Source: Caprimulgus europaeus (taxonomy: Eukaryota; Chordata; Aves; Caprimulgiformes; Caprimulgidae). From it: a stretch of DNA of 64,000 bases. Shown here one piece after another: positions 25,866 to 36,066 of this stretch. The stretch is taken from positions 56,337,295 to 56,401,294 of the forward strand of contig OU015524.1 of the NCBI GenBank assembly GCA_907165065.1, read 5' to 3'. The first letter of the stretch is position 1; the number at the start of each line of letters is the position of its first letter. The notes under the pieces are model-generated. The model was not told the DNA's origin and ran no database searches. It saw only the letters and a list, made by a program, of their open reading frames with translations. Position numbers and translations under genes: made by a program.

Positions 25866-26033
25866 CACAGAATCACAGAATTGTAGGGGTTGGAAGGGAC
25901 CTCAGGAGATCATCTAGGCCAACCCCCCGTGCCAAAGCAGGTTCCCTACAACAGGTTGCACAGGAAAGCATCCAGGCCGGTTTTGAACATCTCCAGAGGT
26001 GGAGACTCCACAACCTCTCTGGGTAGCTTATTG
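25866..26033 (-). mobile_element. CR1 LINE, 3'-end fragment, first arm of an inverted pair
   Basis: Begins with CACAGAATCACAGAATTG, the reverse complement of the CR1 tail, then runs through the antisense 3'UTR and the last ORF2 codons to about 26030, where it meets a second CR1 in the opposite orientation at GTAGCTTATTGCATTAAAAA. It is closely similar, inverted, to the 3' end of the neighbour at about 26455-26617, so the two could fold as a long hairpin. It lies directly at the broken edge of the LTR. Confidence 0.92.
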
Positions 26034-26617
26034 CATTAAAAAGAGCATGGTCAGCAGGTCAAGGGAGGTTCTCCTCCCCCTCTACTCTGCCCTGGTGAGG
26101 CCACATCTGGAGTACTGTGTCCAGTTATGGGCTCCTCAGTTCAAGAGGAACAGGGATCTTCTAGAGAGGGTCCAGTGGAGGACCAAAAACTTGATGAGGG
26201 GCCTGGAGAATCTGCCTTATGACGAGGGGCTGAGAGAGCTGGGACTCTTCAACCTGGAGAAGAGAAGACTGAGAGGGGGATCTTATAAATGTCTATAAAT
26301 ACCTGAAGTGTGGAGCCCAAATGGATGGGGCCGGGCTCTTTTCAGTAGTACCCTGTGACAGGACAAGGGGCAATGGGCAAAAACTGGAACACCAAAAGTT
26401 CCATACAAGCTTAAGGAAAATCTTCTTTACTGTGAGGATAGCAGAGCACTGGAATAGGCTGCCCAGAGAGGTTGTGGAATCTCCTTCTCTGGAGATGTTC
26501 AAAACCCACCTGGACACTTCCTGTGCAACCTGTTGTAGGGAACATACATTGGCAGGGGGGTTGGACTAGATGATCTCTGAAAGTTCCTTCTGATTCCTAA
26601 CATTCTGTGTTTCTTTG
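26031..26617 (+). mobile_element. CR1 LINE, 5'-truncated copy with ORF2 C-terminus
   Basis: Sense copy starting at the ORF2 segment ATTAAAAAGAGCATGGTCAG. Translation in shifting frames gives the CR1 ORF2 C-terminus: [20 protein letters not shown], then [16 protein letters not shown], then [19 protein letters not shown] and a 3'UTR ending at the tail near 26600-26617. At least one frameshift (about 26280-26320) separates the two open frames, so it is inactive. Subfamily features (TAGGGAAC in the 3'UTR) are shared with 25866-26033 and 56115-56303. Confidence 0.93.
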
Positions 26618-28629
26618 TTTTAGGAGGCAGGAAGGGAATTCCTTTTGACCATTTTCTTCTATAACATAGAATTTTAGAGTTGATAAAGTTGTACAAGTAT
26701 CAATAGGATAATTCAATGATTTATCACACCAGTTAAATGAGAGAATATATTAAAAAAATTATCCTTTATAATGCTGGTTTATTATTATTATTGCTATTCC
26801 CATTAACATTATTATACAATTTTTCTTCATTATTCCTTTTTATTTTTTTTTTCTGTACTGATTTTCTTAAAAATCGAATTCAGTGCTACAGCAGACTAAT
26901 TATCTTCCTATCATAACACCAAGATAATTTCTAGTGAAAGTACTAAAAATGAGAAGATATGTCTTAAATACAGACTGACATTCACTATTGATGCAGAGTA
27001 CAATCCTGAATTTTGCTGTATTCTTTTATCTTAAGGTCCTATTTAAGTAGAATAATTAATTCTAAGATTCATGCTTCTGATTAAACAGATGAAAATACTA
27101 ATGTTATTAGAATGTGTTATGTACTGAAAAGATTCTAATTGACCTTGATATGAATTATGTATTTCACAATTTATATCTTAATCAAAGAGCAAATATTGCT
27201 TTGAACTGACTTGCGTATTATTAACTCACTGTTAGTGGTGGGCAAAAACCTTCTGTATTGGTGACCTTAACAGAAATGTTGCGACAACACCAGTTCAGTT
27301 TTAATAAAGAGACATTCAATGATGGAATGTAGTTATTTCTGTAGCTCATTTTATTTATTACAACACTTTCAGTTTGTTTTATAGTATCCTGCAAAACCTA
27401 TGTGCAATACCCTATGGAGACCACCATGTGCTCCATGTAACACTATCTGCTTAAAACAAAAGAAACTCTGCTCATGGTAAATTCTGTTTTCATTGAAATC
27501 TGTGTGAGGTGATTAGATTGTTATTCCTACTATTGTGAAGGATATAGTTTCAGGAATACAATAGTACTTTTAATGAGGAGGAGAAAGTATACTCAAGCAT
27601 AGAATGTGAATGTATACCTATGCCATGGTTTGGAAGAAGACAATATAACTGGTTTTAATCAATAATGGGAAAAAATAATTGATATGTTAATATGAGATTC
27701 ACAGTAAGGCTGTGAATTATTATATTCCATATTCAAGAAGAATATGCCACACAGAGTAAAAACTAGGAGCAAGCTGTTGTCAGTGTTAAAGATGACCACA
27801 AATCCACTCAGACTGTCGGTGCCTGGGGTTCCGTATGTAGGTCACTGCAACTTAGACATTCAACACTTTATTTTTCTTTCTTAACAGACCTTGGTAAAAG
27901 AAATTAGTATCTCATTAAATACCACAGACTAGGCAAGACCAAATCTCACTTGTACTCATGGACAAGTTCTTAATGAGCAACTTTTAATGATATTATATAC
28001 CTCATCAACAATTCGGTGACAGAAGCAGATTCCCGTGGTGCAGTTTTTCAATTTTAGATCATTATACTCTGTACTCTTACATTGCACCTGCTCTTTTTTC
28101 TCTAACCTTGATTTTTTCTTCTTCCAAACAATGCACAACATTTCTGAATGCTGAGGAGCAGTTTGATGTGTCAGTCCCTGTGCATGTCACTAGCCACATG
28201 ATAAGGTAGGGCACGAGAGCACACCTGAGGAGCCTGTGCTGTCCTGCACAACCCTGCAGGGCACAATGAGGCTGAAGTGGTGCCACCACCAGCAGCAGCT
28301 GTAGCTGTCTCCAACTTGCTGCTGTGAAAAATGTTGCAGTTCAGTGTTTGGACTTCAACTATAATGATCACTTTATCTGCAGGAAGTTTCTTTAGACAAA
28401 TACACTAATCTGTGGCTCTGGACATGTGTCAAGTTGTATTTGTGAAGTGCCATACAAGTGGAGAACTTGCATAATGCTCTACAAAGATCAACATTGGCAG
28501 ACTCCATACAAGTTTGAAAAGGTTGTTTCGAAAAAGTCCTGTTTTTCTGAGGCTCCTTAGGAGCAATGTGAACATGCTTTTGCATGAAGTCATTTCTCTT
28601 ACATACTTCGAATGACAATCCCTCCTCAA

Positions 28630-28663
<34 letters not shown>

Positions 28664-29307
28664 CCATCTAACACCTATTTCAGTACTTGTTAAGCAGTAT
28701 GCGGTACTCCCACATTTGCAATATTTCTGCCAAAGCGTGAGCATACTTGCATGGAGCTGTGAGATCCATGTTTCTCTTTCTTTCAGCATGACCTTTTAAT
28801 AGGCTGCAACTACAAGTGACAAGTAGAACCATGCTTTACCATCACCTGTTTTTTCGTGTATATACTAAAATGCGATTCCTTCTTTCACAAAACGTAGAAC
28901 AACTAGGTGGTCATTTTGCATTGGCCAGAAGCTGAAGTGGAATGAGTTCATTTCTTTTACTTTTCCAGGTTCTTTCCTCTATTCTTTTACTTCTTTTTAA
29001 TATTGTTTTTAACATACAGTCCTTCAATTTCTATCTCGATCCAGAGATGGTATGCATTACCTCTTTGCACTCATTTATATGCATGTATTATTTTCCTGTG
29101 TGTGGTGGTTTTTCCTTTTATTTCCTTCTCAGAATGTTGGAACTAATTAGATCTTAGCAAAGAATAATGCTCAGGTTACTGTATTAGAGTAATCATTTAA
29201 TAACTACTGTAATAGTTGTTAATTATTATAAAGATTTATTATTTCCTTAAGGGAAACTTGGATCAAGTCTGAACCCTAGTATGACAGTAAGCCTAGATTC
29301 TATGGTG
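26618..29307. other. AT-rich non-coding stretch with an A30 run
   Basis: Contains TTATTATTA-rich patches near 26780 and the A30 run at 28633-28662. The 138-codon minus-strand frame at 28373-28789 is carried through the A30 run as poly-Phe and is not credible as a gene. A short GC-richer patch at 28180-28320 is unidentified. Confidence 0.6.
28633..28662. repeat. poly(A) tract, 30 uninterrupted A
   Basis: Thirty consecutive A. There is no AATAAA or ATTAAA within the preceding 40 bases, so it is not a convincing retrocopy tail on the plus strand. Confidence 0.9.
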
Positions 29308-29350
29308 GCAGCTTTGACTAAATGACCCTTGCAGTTCCTCATGTTCTATG
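29308..29350 (+). mobile_element. possible CR1 tail remnant
   Basis: TTTGACTAAATGACCCTTGC followed by AGTTCCTC and TTCTATG resembles the last about 40 bp of a CR1 3'UTR (GACTAGATGACCTTTG-like, then the octamer). It is short and diverged. Confidence 0.35.
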
Positions 29351-30299
29351 CAGATGTAGTTCTGGGTACTTCAGCTAAATTTTACTCCCTCATAACATTC
29401 TGGAAAAGCTAATACTTTCAAACAGTATTACAAGAGAAATAAGTCTCAGTATCTTGTTTATAAACTGAGAAGAAAGTCTGAATATTTGCTGTGTAGTACC
29501 TGGAGGAGGTCTAAGACAAAATCAATGTTTTGATCACTGATTCACTTCTTGATCTAGGTCACTTCTAAACATATAGCTAACCAGCTTTTGAAAAAGCTAC
29601 ACAGATCTAGTCTAGCTACAAATGCAAAACATTCTCCAGGGTTGTTAGTCTGATACTTATCAATAACATGCAAGTTCACACTTGAGAACTATAATAAAAG
29701 AATGAAAATCTTTGAATATGAATGAGAAGAAAGAAGTCAGGAAGAAAATTTCCCTCAGAACTGAACTCTGTAAAGTATCTAAGCCGGCAGACAGTGAAAA
29801 AAAGCTGTTTGATTATATGATGACAAGAAGATGAAAATGACCCTTCTCCTCCCCCCACTTTGAATATGTACTCAAAATGTCAGACATAGTAACTGATCGA
29901 TATCAAATGTCATGTATTTTGTATTTATTTTATATTTTCTTGATGGGCAAAACATATCTGTGATTATCCTAGCTATTAACTTTGTATTAAGTATGTAGGA
30001 TATTTAACATTTATAATTCTAGACTAGAAGCCAAGCATTGGAGAACTGAAGTGTCAGCTCTGTCCTTATCTTACCCTGTGGCCTTTGGAAGCTTCTTCAA
30101 CTTTTCAGTTTTTCCATCTGAAAAATAGAGATAACATTTTCCTATCTAGTTAGCAGAAAGTCCTTTGAATTTATTGATGTCTTATCAATGTTATGCAAAA
30201 GCAAAGCACTTAATAATAGTCAGACATTTCAGCAAAAATTGTTTAGCAAAATGTGGTTTAGTCTGGAGAGATCAGTTTAAGACCATCAGGGAGTAGTTG
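29351..30299. other. non-coding stretch, nothing recognised
   Basis: No frames above about 60 codons and no recognisable element. Confidence 0.65.
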
Positions 30300-31279
30300 T
30301 GTTGGGTTTATGTGTGGGGCCTCCGGTTAGAAGCTTCAAGAAGCTTCCCCGGCTCCAAGTCATGCCTCCCACAGCCCAGGATGAGCCAATTAGCACTAGA
30401 GAAATGCCTCTGTGAATCCATATTGGTGAGAAGAAGGACTGTCTTGAAAAGAAGAAGGTGGAGACAACCTGGAGGAGATGCCATTGACCTGAACAAAAGA
30501 CAACCATTGACCTAAACAAAGAGAGAGCTTCATTGCCAGGAGGAAGAAGAAGGAGGGGGAAGGGGAGGACAGAGAACTTCAGACACCCAGTTTAACTGCA
30601 TGGAGTAGGAGAAGGCAAAGGAGGTCCCCTGCAGCCCATGGAGGTTCAACAGCGGAGCAAATACCCATGTGTAGACTATAGAGGACGCCATGCTGGAGAA
30701 GAAAAGTTCAGCCCAAGGGCAAGTGTGACTGAAATTGAGACCCCAGAGTCGCTCAGTGCCAACGGGGGTGGACCACCAGAGCTGGGAGGGGTGAGGAGGT
30801 CTGCTGGACCAGGGGTCTGTCTGCAGCCTGTGGATATCCCCATGCCAGAGCTGGAAGCTGCTCCCAAAGAGATCTGTGACTCCATGGGAAGCTCGCTTTG
30901 AAACATCTTGTTCCTGTATTTTCATGCCACGAAAAGCATCAATGGTGAACTGACTGCCACCCCCATTCCCTGCCCACTGTGCTGCTGGGAGGGGGAGGTA
31001 GAGAAATAGTGAGCAAAGTTATTTGAGCCCGGGAAGATGGGAAGGGTAGGGGGAAGGTGTTGTAAGATGTGGTTGCTGTGTCTCACTGTGCTACTCAGAT
31101 GAACAACAATGATTTAAATTTATTTTTCTTCCCCAAGTTGATTTCATTTTGCCAATGACCATAACAGGTGAGTGTGCTGTCCCCATCCTTCATTCCTTTG
31201 TTGTGATTCCCACCCCATCTCAGTGGGTGGGGGTGTGAGTGCAGGACCACATGGTCCTATTGTGGGTCAAACCACCACG
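30300..31279 (+). mobile_element. complete solo LTR, long avian ERV family with GC-rich internal block
   Basis: Starts TGTTGGGTTTATGTGTGGGG and ends GGTCAAACCACCACG, where the usual terminal CA appears mutated to CG. Diagnostic internal phrases of a common avian LTR family are present: CCCCTGCAGCCCATGGAGGT near 30630, GTGGATATCCCCATGCCAGA-like repeats, GACTGCCACCCCCATTCCCT near 30955, GAGGTAGAGAAATAGTGAG, and the G-rich GAGCCCGGGAAGATGGGAAG near 31026. Its length of about 980 bp suits that family. No gag, pol or env sequence lies on either side, so it is a solo LTR left by recombination. Open frames inside it are incidental. A 4-bp GTAG occurs near both edges (30293, 31280), but no clear duplication is set at the exact ends. 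Confidence 0.85.
31031..31053 (+). other. canonical G-quadruplex motif inside the LTR
   Basis: G runs at 31031-31033, 31039-31041, 31044-31046 and 31049-31053 with loops of 5, 2 and 2 bases satisfy G3+N1-7. As I remember the family consensus it is equally G-rich here, so the motif is likely a feature of the LTR family rather than of this copy. Confidence 0.75.
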
Positions 31280-31537
31280 GTAGAATTTCAAGTCATGATC
31301 AGTTTTACTGACTGTTGGGGAGATTTCACCGGTGGTGGATGAATAAAACCAACAGTTTATTTACTGAGGTCAAGAACATGTCAGCTAGGATAAAATCTTA
31401 TAGGCTGAATATAATATAAAGAAATGACATGATACTCAGATATGTATATTACTGTGTAAAACTGGAAACTTAACTGTAAACCCTCTTTCAAATTGATCAG
31501 ATACAATTTCAGATTCCTTGATAGAAACTACACTTAC

Positions 31538-32149
31538 TCCTTTCTTTCTTCCTTTCTTTCTTCCTTTCTTCCTTCCTTTCTTCCTTTCTTCCTTTCTTCC
31601 TTTCTTTCTTCCTTCCTTTCTTCCTTTCTTCCTTTCTTCCTTTCTTCCTTTCTTCCTTTCTTCCTTTCTTTCTTCCTTCCTTCCTTCCTTTCTTCCTTTC
31701 TTCCTTTCTTCCTTCCTTTCTTTCTTCCTTTCTTTCTTCCTTTCTTCCTTTCTTCCTTTCTTTCTTCCTTTCTTCCTTTCTTTCTTCCTTCCTTCCTTTC
31801 TTCCTTTCTTCCTTCCTTTCTTTCTTCCTTTCTTTCTTCCTTTCTTCCTTTCTTTCTTCCTTTTTTTCTTCCTTTCTTCCTTTCTTTCTTCCTTTCTTTC
31901 TTCCTTCCTTCCTTCCTTCCTTCCTTCCTTCCTTCCTTCCTTCCTTCCTTCCTTCCTTCCTTCTTTCCTTCCTTCCTTCCTTCCTTCCTTCCTTCCTTCC
32001 TTCCTTCCTTCCTTCCTTCCTTCCTTCCTTCCTTCCTTCCTTCCTTCCTTCCTTCCTTCCTTCCTTCCTTCCTTCCTTCTCTCCTCTTTCCTTCTTTCCT
32101 TTCCTTTCCTTCTTTCCTTCTTTCCTTCTTTCCTTCTTTCCTTCTTTTT
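31538..32149. repeat. (TTCC)n/(TTTC)n polypyrimidine tract, about 610 bp
   Basis: The plus strand is almost exclusively C and T. The left two thirds mixes CTTT and CTTC units irregularly; 31900-31962 and 31966-32078 are nearly pure TTCC; the right edge returns to TTTCC/TTCTTTCC. There are virtually no purines on the plus strand. Such mirror-symmetric homopurine-homopyrimidine DNA can form intramolecular triplex (H-DNA) and is length-unstable. The two long open frames through it are read-through of the repeat. Confidence 0.97.
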
Positions 32150-32172
32150 TATTTATTTATTTATTTATTTTT
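32150..32172. repeat. (TTTA)n microsatellite abutting the polypyrimidine tract
   Basis: About five TTTA units directly after the TTCC/TTTC tract, forming a compound microsatellite. Confidence 0.9.
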
Positions 32173-32484
32173 AATGAGTAAGCAAATGAGGAGACAGTTT
32201 TGTGTTCGTCAGCTGTTGAGATCCCTTTTTGTCACTCTTTCCAGGAGTGTTTTCCAGTAAAAAAATATTCTATAGCAGTAGAAACATATTCATCACGATT
32301 CCTTGTAAAATTGATTCCATGCCAACTGACAGGTACCTAATGGCTTTGACTGCACCGATCTGCAGGATAAAGAGACTGAGAAAGGGTCTTTTACCACTTG
32401 TCCAAAGTTATGTCTTGGCATATTCTTTATTTTTCCTTCCTTAGCCATCATTAGCTTGCTTATAAAGTTAGGCTCTGTTGTCGG

Positions 32485-33310
32485 TTAAGGATCCACCAGG
32501 AACGTATTCTTGGGGGCATGGGGTGGGTTGTTTAACATCTTTCTCAATTACCTTGAGAAAGGAGACCACAACGAAAGGTCCACTTTTTTTTCATATGATG
32601 CTAAATTATATTTGGTGGCTGAACACCACACTGTTGGAGAAGAAATTCAGAAGAACCTCAGAAAGCTGAGTGGGCAAAAGGTGAAAAAAATAGTTTCAGT
32701 ATAGATAAATGAAAAGCAATGTATCTAAGGAAAAAGGAAAGATCACTCATACATAATGCTTAACTTGGAACTGACAATTGCAGCTCGGGAAATAGGTCTT
32801 TAACAATTTTCAGAAATAAACAGGTCAACATGCAGGAGAATCAAAAAAGCCAACAACAGTGCTGTCCATCATGAGGAAGAGTACATAAAGCCAGAAGGAA
32901 GATGCTTTTTTGCTGCTGTATAAAATTTTCATGCATCAATATCTTGCTGTCATATGCAGTTCTAGTCTTTGCATTTCAAGAAACATATTTTGGAGTTAGA
33001 GAAGCTGCAGGGAAGCACCATTAGAATGATGAGGGGAACAGAACACGAGCACATACCTCATGAGAAGAGAGCCTGAGGCTTTTTGGTTTGGAGGGGAAAA
33101 CACTGAAGAAATATATGATAAAGAGATTTACAGACCCGTGAAGGCATTGTAGAAGGTGAGAGTGGAACTATTACCAATTCTTCCAGTTCTGGAACTTGGA
33201 GAAAATTGGTAAAACTAATGGGGGATCATTCCAAAACAGATAAAAGAAAGTATGATTTTACACATGCTCTGATATTTATGGAGAATTATTGAGACTTTTC
33301 GTTAACGAAA
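32485..33310 (+). mobile_element. ancient CR1/L3-like LINE, reverse transcriptase remnant
   Basis: A very diverged sense copy. The frame around 32540-32700 reads LFNIFLNYLEKG followed by a decayed FADD box (FFSYDAKL for FADDTKL) and EIQKNLRKL, matching the CR1 reverse transcriptase palm (LFNIFINDL, FADDTKLG, IQRDLDRL). After a break come GCAATGTATCTAAGGAAAAA-type sequence and, at about 33040-33110, CTCATGAGAAGAGAGCCTGA, matching the CR1 block that encodes YEERLRELGLF. The spacing follows ORF2 order. Multiple stops and frameshifts make it inactive. Divergence greatly exceeds the other copies, so it probably predates them and may belong to the L3 branch. Confidence 0.6.
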
Positions 33311-35265
33311 ACCAAAAGGAAAAAGTTTCAGAAGATCTCAAGTTAAAAACCTTAAAAACTCTTGCCATGAGGAAATTTTCCTTTCTAACTCATTACAGAC
33401 TTAGAAAATTTTCTTCAAGCTACACATTTTCTTGGAAAATCCCTTGGCAAAAATGTTTAAAAAGTAATATTGTAGGCTTTTAAAACATTTTTGATCTAAC
33501 AGTTTTATAAATTCTGATATATTTCTTTCAATAAAATAGCTCTACCAACCTGAATCAAGTTACTTTTAACTTATTGTCTGTGTTAACCGTATTTAATTTA
33601 AAGAATTTAAATTGCCACCAACTGCCAGTCCCTATGGTTAATTTTTCTGCTTCCTAATTCCAAAAAAGAAAGGTATTCTGCCTGACTCTGAAAGAAGATT
33701 TTTTAGTAGATCAGAAAAGACTGAGTGTCTGAAAAACTAAAAATTCTTTTTTTTTTTTCTTTTAATTAGATGGACCTGAACTAAACTGTAGAGAATAAAA
33801 TGTCAAAACAACTTTATATTTACAATAAAAATATTAAGCTGTTGGGTTTATATTTACAAAAAGAAGGCTTATGTAGTGCAAACCCCATGAAATTATCATT
33901 AGACAGTTTAAAATCTAAATATCTTCTGCAATTTCTGGACAACTAAATCACTGCATGGGGGTGGAGATTTTATGAAGTGTTGATTTACTATTTGAGAAAT
34001 GTCACTTGTTGTAACAAAATAAAGGCTCATTTTATATTCAGAGCAACAGTTTACATTACTTTAAAAGTACTTAATGATTCTGGATATTTTTTTTTTCTTT
34101 TCTATACAAAGATTTTTTTCAAAATAAAACAAAAGGAAATTTATGCTTCCTCGTCTGTATCAGTGCTTATCAGCCATCCATAGTAGTGCTATATCAGCCG
34201 ACTTTCTAAGCGGAATTTCATCTATTAACACATTTTATTGTAAAATATTTTTCTCCAAGGCTCTTTATCAGATTTGTGCTCCCCTTAGTTTTCAGACCAT
34301 GCAAGTTCTTATGACCTTTTAATGATATTTTATTTCTTTCTCATGCTGATCATGAAGAGGTTTCAGTGCTGTCAAGAAAAACTATTTGCTTTCAATCTTT
34401 TTATTTTTCAGATTTAAATGTCAAGCTTTGTTCTTTGAATACAGCTACTCACATATTACAGCTTAGAGTTGTGCAGACGTAACTGTCTGTTGACCGACAC
34501 CTTTAAGAAAAGCACTGTTAATCAGAAAGCATTCTACCAAGCATGGATTTTCTTATCTTATGGTGAATATTGTAGTGACCTTCTCACAATATAAGTGGGA
34601 TTATTCTGCATGTTTATTAACTAGTGACAGGACAATCTCTCCTCGGGAAAACACTTCAAAATAGACATAGACTTTTTTCAGCCCCCTCTCAGCAGCACAT
34701 TGAAAATATTGATTCTCTTCTATCTCTGGACTATTTCAAGCTACTCTATTTGCTGTGTTCTTTTCTCCTCCACTTTCTATCATATAATGTTGAATCTACC
34801 TCCCCAGTCCCCTGCCTCCATCCCTAGTACTTTTTTGTTGTTGCTATTGTAAACCCAGCTTGCCAAACCTAACAAAGAATGGATTCACTTGCTGGTTCTG
34901 CCACAGGACAACTTCCCACCTTCACCACAGATTTTACAGACCGTTTGCAATGATAAACCTAGGCAGTAGAAATGTCCACATTAGAACATGGTGTTCTGTT
35001 CAATTATTCCAAAAACATAATTTCAGAATGTACTTTTTTTTTTTTTTAGCCTATACATGAAGAAAGACAGACATTATTCAAGATCATTTTGCTTAACAAA
35101 GCAAAATTCTTTTTTTTTACATTTTTTTCCTCTGGACCTTTTTATAGTATATTTAATATCTAGTGCAGAGCTTGATGGCTAGTGATGAACGCATTCTTAG
35201 TTGTTCAGAGAACTCATTGCATAGAGAAATATTTTTCACATGTGTAATCCTTAAATCAATGCAAA
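33311..35265. other. AT-rich non-coding stretch, no gene seen
   Basis: Only short frames; T-rich runs near 34090 and 35033-35047. No element recognised. Confidence 0.65.
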
Positions 35266-35267
35266 AC

Positions 35268-35316
35268 TCTAGATTGTTGGAGGCTGGACTACATGACATC
35301 CAGAGGTCCATTCAAA
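35268..35316 (+). mobile_element. short CR1 3'UTR remnant
   Basis: TTGGAGGCTGGACTACATGA then CATCCAGAGGTCCATTCA corresponds to the CR1 3'UTR block GGTTGGACTAGATGACCTCC and AGAGGTCCCTTCCAA. The tail octamers are lost. Only about 50 bp are recognisable. Confidence 0.45.
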
Positions 35317-35562
35317 AAATTATCACAATCTCTGCAAATATGTAAAGCTTTGAATGCTCCAACTAAGGAAACACATTCTTCAATTGATTAAGTCCATTTG
35401 TCATTTTAACTGAAAGCCTTGGACCTTCTTCACAATCCTTTAGTGCATAAGGGCAAAAGAGCTTCCTTAAGGTCAAAGAGAAGCTTTCTTAGCAGTAATT
35501 TTTTTGGTTACTAATCATAATACACTTTGAAACTCTTCATTTTACCTCTGATGTCAGTCTTG

Positions 35563-35840
35563 GAATCACAGAATGGTTGAAGTAGGAAAAGACCTCTGGA
35601 GATCATCTAGTCCAACCCCCCTGCACAAACCAGGGTCATCACCTACAGCAGGTTTCCCACAGCCATATCCCACTGAATGCAATGAAGACTCAGCAACCTC
35701 TCTAGATAACCTGAGCTAGTGTTTGATCACCTGCACAGTAAAAAGTGTTTTCTTACATTTAAATGGAATTTCTTGTGTTTCAGTTTGTGCCCATTGCCTC
35801 TTGTCCTGGGTACAACTGAGAAGAGTCTGGCTTCATCAAA
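35563..35840 (-). mobile_element. CR1 LINE 3' part (of a 5'-inverted insertion)
   Basis: Reverse complement of a CR1 3' end: AATCACAGAATGGTTGAAGT at the left, GGAGATCATCTAGTCCAACC, then antisense ORF2 C-terminal DNA with TTGTGCCCATTGCCTCTTGT and GAGAAGAGTCTGGCTTCATC at the right. It breaks at about 35840 and is followed, after about 30 bp containing a small GTACATT inverted repeat, by a CR1 segment in the opposite orientation. Together they look like one twin-primed insertion. Confidence 0.93.
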
Positions 35841-35871
35841 TCGTGTACATTAAATTGAATGTACATTATGT

Positions 35872-36066
35872 AAGTTTGCCGACAATACTAAACTAATAGG
35901 AGCTGTGGACTCCCTCGAGGGTAGAGAGGCCTTACAGAGAGATCTGGATAGACTAGAGTGCTGAGTAATCACCAATGGTATGAAATTTAACAAGAGCAAG
36001 TGCTGGTTTCTCCACCTGTGATGGGACAATCCTAGTGACATGTACAAATTGGGGGATGAGAAGGTG
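35872..36066 (+). mobile_element. CR1 LINE inverted 5' segment (reverse transcriptase FADD region)
   Basis: Sense CR1 ORF2 DNA. It begins AAGTTTGCCGACAATACTAA (KFADNTKL, the catalytic FADD box with the second Asp replaced by Asn), then LQRDLDRLE, then the family block AAATTTAACAAGAGCAAGTG and a CR1-like GTACAAATTGGGGGATGAGA at the right edge. On the CR1 map this segment lies upstream of the 35563-35840 piece, with several hundred bases missing between. Its orientation is opposite, which is the layout of a 5' inversion. Confidence 0.88.

Noticed and set aside
25999-26569. Plus-strand frames resembling a protein with [20 protein letters not shown] and HWNRLPREVV
   Set aside because: Real protein similarity, but to the CR1 ORF2 C-terminus; annotated as a mobile element, not a host gene.
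28600-28662. A30 run as a retrocopy tail
   Set aside because: No poly(A) signal in the expected upstream interval and no flanking duplication seen.
28373-28789. Minus-strand 138-codon frame
   Set aside because: Held open by poly-Phe from the A30 run; no other support.
30286-30925. Multiple open frames on both strands
   Set aside because: All lie inside the GC-rich part of the solo LTR and reflect its composition, not viral or host coding sequence.
31493-32260. Plus-strand open frames of 255 and 218 codons with Ser-Phe-Leu-Pro repeats
   Set aside because: They are read-through of the (TTCC)n/(TTTC)n tract; there is no coding content beyond the microsatellite.
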